Shown piece by piece: positions 21,190 through 33,185 of a stretch of 64,000 bases of DNA (its first letter is position 1; each line of letters starts with the position of its first letter). The translations under genes and the position numbers were made by a program. Under the pieces are notes generated by a model. That model ran no database searches. It was not told the origin of the DNA and saw only the letters and a list, made by a program, of their open reading frames with translations. This DNA is from Plasmopara viticola (taxonomy: Eukaryota; Oomycota; Peronosporomycetes; Peronosporales; Peronosporaceae): contig MBPM02000048.1 in assembly GCA_001695595.3 (NCBI GenBank), positions 248,001 through 312,000 of the forward strand, in the 5' to 3' direction.

Positions 21190-21541
21190 ATTTTCGTGGC
21201 CTGCGTCCTGTAGAAGACGCAAGTACCATCTAGAAAAGCGACAATATCAAACTTGTCGGACAGGGATGGCATCAGACGTGACCAACTAACCGGACTCATG
21301 GGGGCCATGTACCATTGATACGTCTTTCTATGTTGCAGAAGGTCATATTTTGTTGCAAATCGTTTGCAACCACAACCTTGAGCCAAGTCGATGGCAGTAA
21401 AATCTGAGCACTATTGCATCTTGTCAAACAGCTCATTGGTGAGCGGAAGCGAAATCTGTGGAACCCGCGTCTGACTATGCGGTAATCAAATACCAAGCAA
21501 TTAAAAATCTTAAAATTGCCTAAATTAATCAAGTCATTCAA
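21190..21541 (-). pseudogene. Gypsy reverse transcriptase core remnant
   Basis: Three phases have to be combined. VFDYRIV (near 21470) stands for the DYR box, SDFTAIDLAQG for the first catalytic Asp box, a degraded middle for the F-x-MPFGL region, then SRLMPSLSDKFDIVAFLDGT for the YxDD box with Asp to Gly. The order and spacing match Ty3/gypsy reverse transcriptase. The part that should precede DYR is interrupted by the telomere-type repeat at 21562-21590. Confidence 0.65.
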
Positions 21542-21561
21542 AACGCTTTTTTAATCCAGTC

Positions 21562-21590
21562 TAGGGTTTAGGGTTTAGGGTTTAGGGTTT
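21562..21590 (+). repeat. Interstitial telomeric repeat, four TTTAGGG units
   Basis: Four head-to-tail units of TAGGGTT occupy 29 bases without a mismatch. TTTAGGG is the telomere repeat of oomycetes (and plants). It lies inside the decayed gypsy reverse transcriptase, between the segment that leads into the polymerase and the DYR box. I see no other copy in the window. Confidence 0.92.
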
Positions 21591-22189
21591 TATGCCCACG
21601 CGAGGTCGACACTTCCATCCAATTTTTGCGAAATTCTACTTGATGAGATTCTCAATTGCATCTTGTTCTGTCTTCGACAAGCAATACATTTTTTCGACCT
21701 TGAGCTCGGCGACCTCTCATGTGCGGTTCTAAGTTTACTTAGCGCTTTGACGGCAATTTATCAAAAAGCGTTTATGGATGCACATTGGAAATTCTGCTAG
21801 CACCGGCTGAACGAACTCCGGCATCGCCTTTTCATCAACTGCAAATATTTTTACCTTGTGCAGCTCTTTGTAAACTTCTTTTCTTTACTTGCTAAGAATA
21901 TTTGTATCCGTCCATTGAAGAGTCCATTACCATGTTTGCTGCAGGCGCCTACTCTATATCCGTGCTTATTGGAAACGACATTTTGTTCGTTGTCCAATTC
22001 ACACGTGACTGAGACTCAAAGAGCCATCTAGTAAGACGTCTAGCTTCCCACTCATGGATTCACTCCCTGAAGTTTTGAATATCGAGCAGGCGTCTTCTCA
22101 AACCCGACTGTACCTTTGCTATATAGCCCTTCGTCATCCGTCTCCAATTAAACATTTCTCGTCTTGGGAGTCTTCGTAACAATTTCTGG

Positions 22190-23075
22190 CCGAATCAAAT
22201 TTACATTCGACCCACTGTCGATGAGCACTTTCACTTGCTTCCATTGATATCTGCTGACTTTCTGGTCAGCACACTGTCTTCATTCTTCAAACTTTTTTTC
22301 AAAATTCACGGTGTCATTTGGTCAAACAAAAATATCTCATCATCGCTTGCTTGTCTTCGTTTACGTTGTTAATAAAATAACCTTGACTGCGTGCTGGCTC
22401 TACTCGTCTTCCGGTGTGCACTGCTACCCTGAATGGTTAGGCTTCTGACACCTGAAGCATGACTCTTTCCTGCTGAACTATTGCACATGGCGATCTCCAA
22501 AAGATCAACTTCTGCTAACTGGTTGTAGTCATTGCATGGACTACTTGGTACTGGCTCTTCATAATTCTTCGATTCACTTCGATTTTGCCACTGATGTGCG
22601 CGATCGCAAAAGAGCGTCACTTTAGTTGGATCACTCAATGTCCCATAGCGTCTGTATTAGACTTCTTCTCTTGTGCGTCGCCGATATTCGTATGAAAGTA
22701 GCTGACCTTGTCAATCTCACCCATGTCTCGCACTTGCACTATCAACTGGCACTGTCATCTGACCAATCACGGTAATCGCACTGCCGTAATGCCTGAAGTT
22801 GATCCCGCAGGCGTTGTTGCGAATCCGCCGAGACAAATCCGCGATGCAACGCAGCAAAAAATGCCTCGACAGTCTTGAAGAGACCTCATCGTGTTGCAAA
22901 CCAAGCGCTGCAGCGCCGCGCAATCTACCACGCGCTGCCAAAACTCTTGAAGCGAATTCCTTCGTCTTTCACGCAACAACTTTCGCCGCAAATATATTTC
23001 ACTTGTCTGTACATCATCTGCACAGATTGTTCGATGCGACCGCTGTACGCTGGCATCTTCAATTACTTTAATGCG
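22190..23075 (-). pseudogene. Gypsy gag and protease remnant
   Basis: Gag-like segments, PAYSGRIEQSV near 23065 and FVSADSQQRLRDQLQALRQC near 22850-22800, are followed by a CCHC knuckle with an internal TAG (22418-22459) and a retropepsin active site I-DSG-S (22211-22219). The open stretch 22369-22638 covers part of it. Frames change several times. Confidence 0.65.
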
Positions 23076-26017
23076 GACTCCGTTCTTGGTTGCTCTCACT
23101 GTGTCGTGTCAACCATCCATGCTACCGTGCTAGCAGTGTGATGATTTGTTACATCACTTGCTTGTTCGTGGATGGCTTCATGGTCCACCGATATTCTATT
23201 TCAGCTGTTTGACAAACAAACAGTTGAAACTTAAGTGAAAAGCTCTTGGCTGGTGGTAGCTTTATGCAAATCGCTGATAATTTTACAAAAAATCTTGGAG
23301 AAGGATTCGTTCTGTTTTCTTTAATGGAATTACAACTTCGTGTGGAGCGCTATCGTGCTTGCTTGTTTCTTGTGAGACGAACCTGTTCTGCTTCGACACT
23401 TCCTCGCAAAAAAATCTTGTTCTTTCGCCGCGTCAGCTTAAAATTACTTGCGAAATCCTCCGCTACTTTCTCTGCTTATGCTCCAAGAGATAGGGAAATA
23501 CTTCACCAACTTTGGGGTCAAACTCTATGTTTCCCATACACCTGAGCGACTAACCGAATCCTTATGTTCCCCGGAAGTACTATCCAAATGGCAGAGTCAA
23601 ATGGCCAGAAGTATGGATGAGATTAAGCGTCAGGCCTTTGCACGATCTGCTAATTCCAATGACGGCCAAAGAGCACAAATTCATTACTTTTTATAAAGAA
23701 GTAATGAATGACTTTACCTGTTTCTAGGCTCTCTCGAGGGAACCACAAGACATTCCCACTGCGACGCCTCTTAAACGTTCAACACCGACGGTAAGAGCAA
23801 AGGACCGACCGCAAAATCAGAAGAGAAAAGCCAAAGACCGAATCGATGGTAGACCAACAAGTGCTTCTAATTGTTGTGAAGCTAGTAAATTGCAAAGTGA
23901 ATTGGTCGGACTTTATTCGCTTCTGCTACCGCTAAGCTGACTCCTATATTCTGTCCGATAACGGACTAACCTTAAATGGACAGGATGCATACACGTCATA
24001 TGTATTTTACGTAACACCCGAATATGCACAATTGATTGACTGAATCGTTTGGCCAATCACGGCTGGCCACGCTGACGCTTCCACAAATCAAAATCTTTGC
24101 TTCTGGGTGAAATAAGGGAGTCATGCATTCCAACACGAAAATTATGACAGCGAACGATTAAGCAAATTAGCGAAGGCCATGTTATTGTTTGAATCCAAAC
24201 TATTATCTCGGGGATTGAATCAGCTCGATCGCGTGATATATGATGACAGCAACGCAGTTTCACTTCACATAATAGCTCAGTTCTTATCGATAGTAAGGTC
24301 CACAAGAAAGTAAGTATTTGATCAGGTTGATCGCTAATCTGGTCAAACAGGATGGTCATGCGAAAGCCATCGTATGGGCCTTGTCCTTATGGTATTTGAC
24401 GCTCGAGATGATCAGTTGTCACACAAAGATCGTAGAATTGGCAGTGATAGAAAATGACGCCAGGCTAGGGTGTGCGAAGTCCTTAGTAAAAATTAGTAGC
24501 CAAACAGAACAGGAGAATATGACGAAAAAAGTATAAATAATTAGATTGAAAGACGTTTGAATATGTGAAACTCAATCGGCCGGTAGCACTCAGACGGATG
24601 ATCAACTTTATCATCATATCAGCATGACACGTATCAGCATGACCCGCTTCTTTTAGTTACTTAGAAATAGTTTCCTCAATGTTGGATTTGGTTGACCATC
24701 AAGCTATGTTGATGCTCCGATTTTTATCGATGACATGAGGGCTTTGGCCGCAAGATCTCGGTCGGCTGCTATAATTAAATCAGCTTCAGCAACGCTTCCC
24801 ATTCTAGGACAGTCGTGGTCGATAGTTAGATAAGCGATGAGTATATATTCAATCAGATTGATCTCAGGTCTGACCCAACAAGACGATTGGGCGCTGCCCA
24901 TCGTGTGTACCTATTTGAGAGGGCTAGTTTCGTACCTATGCCATGCAAGACCCGGGTAAATTGATTCTTGAATTCGCTGTGTGCTAAAGTACGGAGCGAA
25001 TTATATGCAGGTTGCTGTAAGTAGTCTAGATGTGAGGACCACAGAAATGTGGTGTGACTCCTCAAGAATATAAAATTGAGAAACCAGTCTTAAAGATATG
25101 TGAGGTTTGGGCGATGGGTGGTGTGACTTGTGCAAAGAATATAAAGGCCACGGATTTTCCCGGAAAAGAAACATCTTGTTGAAACTAGCCATGGGAGGTG
25201 ATCAGCTGGTAGTTGCGGAACTTGCATCGTTGCTGCTTCGATATCAAATTAAAGCGATCGTGTTACCTGACGCAAAAATAAGCCAGCCACTTGTCACGCG
25301 ATCGAAAGTTATCTCTTACTAGTACCTACATGCATAGCGACTAGATCGGAAGAGGTCTGTCTTTGTCCTCGGATAGCTTAATTCTTGCATTGCCAGATTG
25401 AAAGAAGTGGACCACATTCAACGACACCTGTCTTGTTAAAAGACCACGCTGCAGGCGCACAGGTAATGATTGTACTATCAATAGCTCCACAGCTGCCCAA
25501 GAGGCATCGTGAGAGGCACAGTGCGTCCGCACTAAGTGGTGCCACACCCGAAGGGATGCAATCCACAATGTTGTAAGACCAACCCAAGGCTCTTTGACTG
25601 TGAGTCCGCGAGGCATTGGGGCGTACAGGATGTCAAAAGCTGGTCACAGGACAAAGATTTCGATAATAACGCAAAGGCTGCTGCAAACCAGCGTGGAACT
25701 AAGTGCACTATTAAGACGGCCTACATCGCATCTTTCGGTGAAATAGTTGCAACGTGTTACTAAACTGAGCTGTCTCTGGTAATCCTTGGATGTTGACCAA
25801 TGCAGGTACTCTACTGCAACTGGTCCTTTTGAATTAAATCGCGGAGATTTTTTGTTTGCTAGAAGATTTGCACAGTCGCTCGACTGGTATGTTCACTTTT
25901 GGTGGTACTTGGGTCACTGCTGCTGTATATCACCGTAGCTGTAGAATAAAGCGGAGAATAGCAGCCTGACCTAAAAGTGTTCATGTTTGAAAAGTTAAGG
26001 CTTACATCGCAAGGTCG
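23076..26017. other. No gene recognised
   Basis: About 2.9 kb. A 99-codon and an 82-codon plus-strand frame at 23246-23696 overlap each other and lie upstream of the gypsy gag; they may be leader or flanking DNA. A 91-codon minus frame at 25341-25616 has no recognised motif. Nothing here is supported as a gene. Confidence 0.4.
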
Positions 26018-26930
26018 TTATTTTCTAGAATGCACGGGAAACGAGAGCCGGGCGGTCACGATGGGCTCAATGGATCCCAAGAAGACATACAAGGCATCGT
26101 TGCCGATTACATCCCAACTGGCGTTTTCAAGCTCTGCTCTGGCGCGTGCAGGCAGTGGCGAGAAGGAAAAGAGATGGTTTCTGCTCACATTAAGGCCAAG
26201 GCCTGCATCATCTGAAGGTCTTAATTGCTGATACAAATATAGTGGACTCCCGAAGGTCTCGAAAAAGGCTGTACGATCGTCGCTTAAGGTTAAGGTAAAA
26301 CTGGGATCATAGTATACCGAGGACTCTAGGGTTTGTGGGCAGGCAATAGAGCATTGGTTCAATGAAGAGGGCAAAGTGCGCCGGTGAGAGCGGCTCGCCT
26401 TTGGTGGACCCCGTAACACAGATCAATAAAGCTGCTAGCCGTGCAATTAGCTAGAACTTGTACTAGAGTTCCTCGAAAGATTGTCATAACTTGATTACAA
26501 ACAGCGTTTTCGAAACCTATATGCTCCAAAACAGGCGAAAGTGTTGGTCAAAAGTACATTATGAAAAATTTCTTAGCGAAATCAAGAAGAACGGCTTCTG
26601 CTGATTTTCATTTTCTTACGCTTGGCCAAGGTTTGCAAGCCCTGAATTTGGAGTTATGTTTGTTGAATGGATCGACCTTGGACAAAGCCAGATTGTTCAG
26701 AGTGCAACAGTAGCGGAAGAGAATCTTCAGGCGCCGGGTGAAAGTTTTGGGCCCAAATTTGGCGTCATGATTTAGCAGCATAATTGGATGGTGATTGCTT
26801 GGTAAGAGGCCGACACCGCCAGTAAGAAAATGAAAGCTTGGTGCTGAGATTTCAAAATCTTGCCGTGTTCGAAATTCGCCACTTATGTCATTTCGTACAA
26901 TTGAGTTCATTGTGATATAATAAGCGGGTA
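26018..26930 (-). mobile_element. Decayed LINE reverse transcriptase fragment
   Basis: In two phases the minus strand gives PIMLLNHDAKFGPK (near 26760), matching the N-Y-R-P-I-x-L-L-N box. A GVHQ(G)EPLSPAHFALFIEP box follows near 26390, one inserted base breaking it. Then come LTLSDDRTAFF (near 26285, for FADD) with the following LGLNVSRNHLFSF box, and ALYVFLGSIEP for the K-x-L-G box. The 133-codon frame 26018-26419 is the second half. The closest relative in the window is the LINE at 50646-54440, which shares the QGxPLSPAxFxLxIEP box and the DAKxGPK box. Confidence 0.7.
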
Positions 26931-29900
26931 ATACTCCGAGCGACCATTTGGGGATTTATTTATCGCCCAAAAATCATTTGCTGTGAGTAAGGCATTCAGT
27001 AGTTGTCGTTGTTCAATTCTAAGGCTGGATGTCGTGTATTAAACCAGCTCTTAAAGCTTGACGAGGGTGTATTGATGTTGTAAAGCTACATTACTAATTA
27101 TCCAAGACAGGGCTGATAGAGCGAGCCCCAGTAACGCCTGGGCTAAGCAGCCATTGTTGAGCATCATTTATGACAGTACGGTCCGATAAACTAATACTTG
27201 ATAGTGCCACTCAATACGCTGTCGGCGTGAGGGATATGAAGAAACATGAAGAGATACGCACTCCTTTTGGGTCGTCTCAATCAAATTTGTTATTTTGCCG
27301 GGAAGCAAGTAGATCTTTCATGGTCTTTGAGGGCACCCTAAGCCGCCTCCACCAAAAAATACTGCATTCATTGCCTTAGACATACGAAGATCAGTATGAT
27401 GCTTGCACTTTTGTCGCCGTCGTCGTTGCGTCTTAAAGAGCCTTGCATTTCACGAAGAAAGCCACGATAAGCCGCTTTATGCTCATCAACATCCGGATTC
27501 AGGCGTAGACGGTCGCATAAGCACTAGAGTGTACGGCTAAGCGTCTCGACTACACTAGATAGCGGGCCAGCTGATCTATAAATGGGTCACACTCTCAATG
27601 GATGCGAAAAGGTTTGCTCCTGAAATGACGATGACAGCGCCGTTGCGACCATTGCAAGAAGCTGCTATGATGATGCGCTTCGAGTCTGTTACATGGCCAC
27701 TACTCAAAGAATGTCTAGTCTAGTCTTCGATGGTAATCAATACCACGCGCAAAGCCCAAGGTGACACAGAAATAAATGACCTAGGGGAGCCCTGTCGAGC
27801 TCGTCGATTTGTTGTCTCTTGGCAAACACTACTTCCGACGCGTCAAAGCTGGATGCTGAGGTTGCCATAGAGACAGTCAACATGATTACCCTTGCACAAT
27901 AATCCAAAATGAGTTTCATTGCATTTTAAATTGAAGCTTTAAAACGACTAATAGTTCTATCTCATTGGCGATGCACGCACCTCCGCCAACTGTCTGGCCA
28001 AAAATGCGACAGCACTGAGTACTTACTATCAAAATTTTGCAACACAGGACTTGAACCTTCACCAGGTCATTTATGAATGACGGGGGCGTATGTACGAAAG
28101 AATCGGTCAACTCGAGGATATGCCCGAGTAAGCTCGCGTTGGACGTCGTCGAAGCTGATTTTTGAGAATCTCCTTTGCTAAGAGCGAAAAGTTTCCAGGA
28201 TCATCCTTGATAATACAAATAGTCAGAGTATAGTTGGAGCCATGTGTTGCGGACGGTTTCCGAATGTTAGCTCGCAAAAGGGCGCGCCTTTCTCCTACAT
28301 GGTCAAGCGAGGGCAGACGTACACGATAAGAGCGTACGCTTTTGGTCTAGCAGCTAAGGCTGCAAAACAATTTTCCAATCAAAGAATATCGATGTCGTCT
28401 TTTGCGCACGGCATTCGTAACATGAGCGATTGATCGGAGTGGTCTTATGACCAAGGATTGAGCGAACCACGACTATCTTTCCTATTAGAATGCAAGAGTC
28501 TCAAGGGTGCACTAGCCATCGTCTCTGAGTCTACAACAGCAACGTAGTCCGCGTTGCCAGTGGGAGGCTCATCAAAATTGTGTTCGCCAATATTGATGGG
28601 GGCTCCACTTTGTTCAACAAATTTTTCTTATGTTGGAGTATTGAAGTCTTGAAAGAAAATCACACGAAGAGGGTGTCCATTCGTCATTAAGGCGTCGGAA
28701 GCATGGTACTGAAAAATAAAATTGCCGGTTACGAAACATCTTAAGTCTACTTGATGAGTCGGCGTGGCTATTAATTCCTCTATAATGCCAGAATCATAAT
28801 GCAATGGCGCTTATCAAATACGAGAGTTGGCTAGCACTTTCGCATGATAGACGTTTCACCTGTTGGGACATAAATTTATCGCTAGAGTAAAAAAAGCTCT
28901 CACACCTTGACGTATCCGTTATTCACTCGCTTAATAGACCATCAGCTCCGCTTTGGACATTGGCCGTCCGCACTAAGAAACGATTCTCCCAAAAAACCTC
29001 GTAAAAGAGAAACATCGGCATAAATCAATCTAACGTAAGAGTCCATGCGGCCTAATAACACAGTTTGTAAGCCGCATCATCATCCGTATCTTTTCACATT
29101 GGGCTACTTGCAAACTCTTTAGGCAGACCGATCAATTATCATTGTAATGGACTACTAATTCATTGACGCACTTTGCACGTGCGCACATAGACGCAGACTC
29201 ACTTATACAACTTGGCCCACCAATAGTGACTACTTACTAGGCCATACGTTTTTCCTCGACAGAGATGACCACCAAGCGGCGTATCGTGAGCCTTACAGAG
29301 GATGCAATACACTAAATACCCATCATAAAAGGCCTGGGTCATCTTAAATAGTACTGTAATACAGCAGCTTGGCTTCCAGAAAGAGCTGATGTAGCTTCAC
29401 GCTAGATCGTGCCACCAGCTTTTTCTCCGAGTCTTTGTGGCCATCGATCCCTTTAGGCTATAGCAGAGCTACGCACATGTCATCCCGCAAATCAACTCTA
29501 ATATAGTCATGGTCACGGTTGTAAACACGAGCTAGCTCACACTTGGCCGGCGCATCGATGCTCCACATTTTTTTGCTTTCTAAGCTACAATACTACCTAA
29601 ACTTTATATTTTGTAAGGAGATCCACACGAGCAACAACTTATTGCTGCAATGTGGTACTGATGGCATAATTTGACGCATTGCGAAATACACTGTACGATC
29701 ATTATGGTCCGACAACGCCAGGATCGGCGCTTGCAAACGGCCCTAAAAGTCACATTATAAGTTTGTACGATGCGCCACTTGTTATTAGCATTATGACGCA
29801 AAGGGTTGACGTAAAATAAAGAAATTTACTGTCTAAGAATAATCTCGCCTCGTTCTTTGCACAAAAAGATGTCGATGTTTTCAAGTTGTTCCTACAAAAA

Positions 29901-30267
29901 AGGTCACAACCGTGTCACGCAGCTTCTGATCCCTAAATTCAAATGAGGTTTAATGTCGTTCACCTCGACCAGGTCGTATTACCAACGGAGGAAGCCGTAA
30001 GACAACATCTGGACTACTTTTCTTCCAATATTTTCTGTTCATTTTCAAAATCAAGGATATACTTCATGCCATTAGTGCCTTTCCATCAGATAGTAGTGAA
30101 ACAAATATATATTCCTTATGAACACTACCTTGTGTCTGCTGTCAGCTTTACAAGTGTTTTTTTAGCTATTTTCACGAAGTCCCTCACGTATATAATTTAC
30201 TTATGAATATGTCCAGACTTAGCTTGTACATGGCCGATTGCTATCGTCAATTTTCGAAATGTCTATT
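26931..30267. other. No gene recognised; possible decayed LINE endonuclease
   Basis: About 3.3 kb of degenerate sequence. On the minus strand near 28650 the residues FFQDFNTPT resemble the G-D-F-N-T-P box of a LINE endonuclease and would be the upstream part of the fragment at 26018-26930, but the other catalytic boxes could not be found, so I do not call it. Short frames elsewhere have no recognisable motifs. Confidence 0.3.
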
Positions 30268-30917
30268 CTAGCTCGTCCCCATCCACGACAAGCACCCTAC
30301 GCTGCTCGGCGAGCACCACGTACCGCCGTCTTCTCCTTAACATCACTAGTGGTCTTAAAAATGCGCCACATGTCAATTTTATTTCGACATGATTGCGCAT
30401 AAACGCACCAGCGTTTACACTGACGTCCACCGAAAAGGTTTGCTCCCCCTCATCAAAAGTTGTACCAACTGAAAGTTGATGTTTCGGGTGCTTTGATCTC
30501 CGGCCAGCTTTATCGTTCCGGGCGTGCTGTCCACGACGAGCACTTTTACTGGGTTTTAGGCTACGATACTTAAGCTGACACGGCCACGTCGTTGATGCCT
30601 TGGGCTATGACTATCGTAGTCTTATGCAGTGAGTGCTGATCACGACCACTGCTGCTAAGATACTCCTCGTGCATCGCCAGGGTCGCACCCTCGTTCAGTT
30701 TACCTACACTCACGCATCCATCTAATCTATCCATAAAGCCACGTTAAACCTTTAAGGAGCTGCTTGGCCTTGGATGGGATTTTATAACCTGCTGATAGGT
30801 CAAATGGGAGCGACTGTTTGCTTTATCGACGACACGGCCAGCCTTGCGAAACTTCGAATTAAATGACATTTGAAGCAAAGAAACCGGATTTGGCTTTGTC
30901 TCAAACGTCTTGCGAGG
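30268..30917 (-). pseudogene. Coherent decayed coding stretch of unknown family
   Basis: Three protein-like segments follow one another on the minus strand in different phases. One is about 59 residues with LLQMSFNSKFRKAGRVVD near 30850; one has RLDGCVSVGKLNEGATLAMH near 30690; one is about 80 residues with TFSVDVSVNAGAFMRNHVEI near 30430. Composition is unlike the random frames around it. I do not recognise the family; a transposon polyprotein is the likeliest source. Confidence 0.3.
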
Positions 30918-31748
30918 CCCCCATACCTGACAGCCTGAAATAGTATATGCTAGGTAGCCCTGCTCTAGGTGGCGATATAAAATAGATTGCCTTTGTCAGT
31001 ATTATCCCGAAATTGTAATTAAGGGTATATGTTGAGTCTTTGACGTATTTATTGACAGCCGATGAATATTACAGCAAAAAGAGTGGCAGACGATCCGCCT
31101 CAAAATTTGCTATAATCTGGTGCGATTTCTGCCAGTTATAGAGAATTCTGGTGGCAGGATATAGAAAAGTATGATCCCTTGACTAGGACGTTACAGCATG
31201 GGACATAGCGATAGTTTGTATAATAAATCGATGTAGCATTGTAAGAGTAAAATACGTCAAACTGGTGCCTAGTCGCCGCGAAGTCCAAAGCAAATCGACA
31301 AGCGCGTCTAGAATATCATCATTTGGCCAGTTTCTTCGGATACGATGCGAGCTGGTAAAGTCAAAAGAAAGATTCAGCTCAAGTGCAGCTTAATCACCGT
31401 CCTGTGTACCATCCGCACTATGGTTTGGCTTTGTTACAATAGGTTTTTAGCCGCTTCAATGCCCACCACGGGCTCAAAAAAAGTCAATCGTGGCGCTCAT
31501 AGATGATAATGAGTGGGGCAACAGGGTCTTCGCTGGTGATCCAACATTAGGCGCGAGGAAGAGGTTCGCAAACAGCCCCGTTCCAGTGGTGTGTCCGTCA
31601 TGGTTTTGGAGTTCTTCGCAGCGAAAGGTCCGAACTATAGTTCCTCGCTACTCACTTAACAAGCCTTCCCAGCAAACCCATTCACAACCGCTAACTGACT
31701 TAAGGAAGTAAGTTCTCAGCACGACAATACCCTATGCCATATACGATA

Positions 31749-31833
31749 AGCTGAAATTATCAACGCTATATTCCGACTAGTGATGTCCCCAGAGCTGAAA
31801 TCTCAACGCTAAGGCCCGACCAGCGATGTCCCA
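31749..31833. repeat. Two-unit tandem repeat of about 43 bases
   Basis: Units 31749-31790 and 31793-31833 share AGCTGAAAT, TCAACGCTA and GATGTCCC with scattered differences between them. It lies directly before the hairpin at 31836. Confidence 0.6.
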
Positions 31834-31835
31834 CT

Positions 31836-31926
31836 GATGTACGCAGCTTGTGTCAGAATGTCCTTATGATCCTCAATGAAGATGATAAAAAATCTTTACA
31901 GCATTCTGACGTGAGCTGCGTACATC
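31836..31926. other. 25-bp inverted repeat with 41-base loop (hairpin)
   Basis: Arms 31836-31860 and 31902-31926. Twenty-two positions are Watson-Crick complementary, and the three consecutive exceptions are all G-U wobbles when read as plus-strand RNA. The transcript would fold into an unbroken 25-bp stem. It could be a miniature transposon remnant or a hairpin small-RNA precursor. Confidence 0.7.
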
Positions 31927-32999
31927 CGTGGGAAAAAGTAAGATTTTGCAAAAGTGCTCAAGCGCACAATTCTGAAGGCATGAGAACTACAGACCTTTAT
32001 AACTCGTTCTTTCGATCAATAAATGATACATCGAAGTGCTGAGAACATTACAAATCGTCAAATCACTCTGCAAAGGCAATTTATACAAATTATCTCTTCG
32101 TCAGTATTTTATACCACATGTGTTCCCAGATGTGCAATCTCTAGTCATCGAAGCTTAAAGCAAAATGAGCGACAAATAATTGCCTTGTAATTCGGTATAA
32201 TTCGGGGCTATTTCTGCCAACATAAATAAAAATTGACTTTAAAACATAAAAATATGGGTGTCTGACGAGAACGGAACAGTGAAATTAATTGCACCGATCT
32301 TTTATCGTGACGTGCTCGCAGATAACGCGATTTGGTGATAACGATGAGCAAACTTGCAGCGAAGAAGGCTTCAAAGTTGACCAAGTCATTAAGTAATAGC
32401 TACTTAAGTTGCTTCTACATCCGAGAGGTGTTTTGTAACACGTCTCCGTTTTTTTGAAGAAGCGTGAATGACAACTGTAAGAGAACAAAAACGTCCAAAA
32501 GGGCACGGCAAATATTTGCGGCTTATATTAAGAGAAAAAATGTCCATTGGGGCAAAATGCACATATAAAAAGAAGAAGGCGCTCCAAAAACACAAACGAC
32601 AAAGATAGCAGATGAAACTACTGCTTGATGGCGGTGATGCTAAGGCAGTACCCTTAAAATGGTGACGGCAAAGTTAGACGATGAGCTCATCAAATGGGCA
32701 AATGTTTTCGCTAGCCATCCGCTCCAAATGTCTGGTTGATTACGAGAATTTTGCGATCTGAGGCTCAGACCTGCAACCCACATTGTAGGACTAGAAGCAT
32801 AGTCACTAATATACGCCACTGGGTTTGGCCAAGTAGCTTAGTCGGTTGAGGACAATAGTATGCATGCTTTGCGGTAGTAAGCGGATGTCGTGTTGTACCT
32901 ACCCAGCGAGGTAGCGGTCGCATAGCTCATTGAAGGATTTCATGTGCTAAATTTAAACACAACCTACTTTTCGGCCTAGACAAGATTTCTTACATTACT

Positions 33000-33185
33000 T
33001 TGTGGTCTAAATTTCTTATTTTTTCTTATAATATTTGTTTTTTGATCGGGTCGGTAATATTCGGTTTAGGCGCAGGAAATACCACACTACACTGGCAGGA
33101 AAGCTTTGGACCTGTTTATAATGTCGATGCTCCCAAGTTGAGTAGCGGTGCTGCTTGTGAAAAGCAACGTTGCTTTGGGTGTTGA
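33000..33185 (+). pseudogene. Short frame resembling the start of the GH81 gene
   Basis: A 61-codon frame whose segment GSVIFGLGAGNTTLHWQE resembles TSVVFGLGAAYENLHFAE at the start of the glucanase at 33784, about 750 bases downstream. Only this N-terminal piece is duplicated. After it the sequence is Cys-rich and unrelated. It looks like a partial duplication of the first 25 codons. Confidence 0.45.

Larger units (their letters stand above)
19518..23075 (-). mobile_element. Decayed Ty3/gypsy LTR retrotransposon (gag-pr-RT-RH)
   Basis: Reading the minus strand from 23075 downward gives the gypsy order. Gag-like segments include EAFFAALHRGFVSADSQQRL (near 22870). A CCHC zinc knuckle CFRCQKPNHSG-stop-QC lies at 22418-22459, with TAG inside it. 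An aspartic protease motif VLIDSGSNVNLI has its DSG at 22211-22219. The start of reverse transcriptase lies near 21660. The reverse transcriptase core has FTAIDLAQG (21375-21410) and FLDG for FLDD (21225-21236), and an RNase H-like VVCNARDF is near 19660. Stops and frameshifts occur throughout. No LTRs or integrase were identified. The reverse transcriptase is split by a telomere-type repeat. Confidence 0.75.

Noticed and set aside
21562..21590. True chromosome end or subtelomere
   Set aside because: Only four units, with the same retroelement continuing on both sides, so it is interstitial.
32826..32915. tRNA-like box A sequence (GTAGCTTAGTCGGTTGAGG)
   Set aside because: No matching T-arm or acceptor stem at the right distance, so neither a tRNA nor a convincing SINE head.
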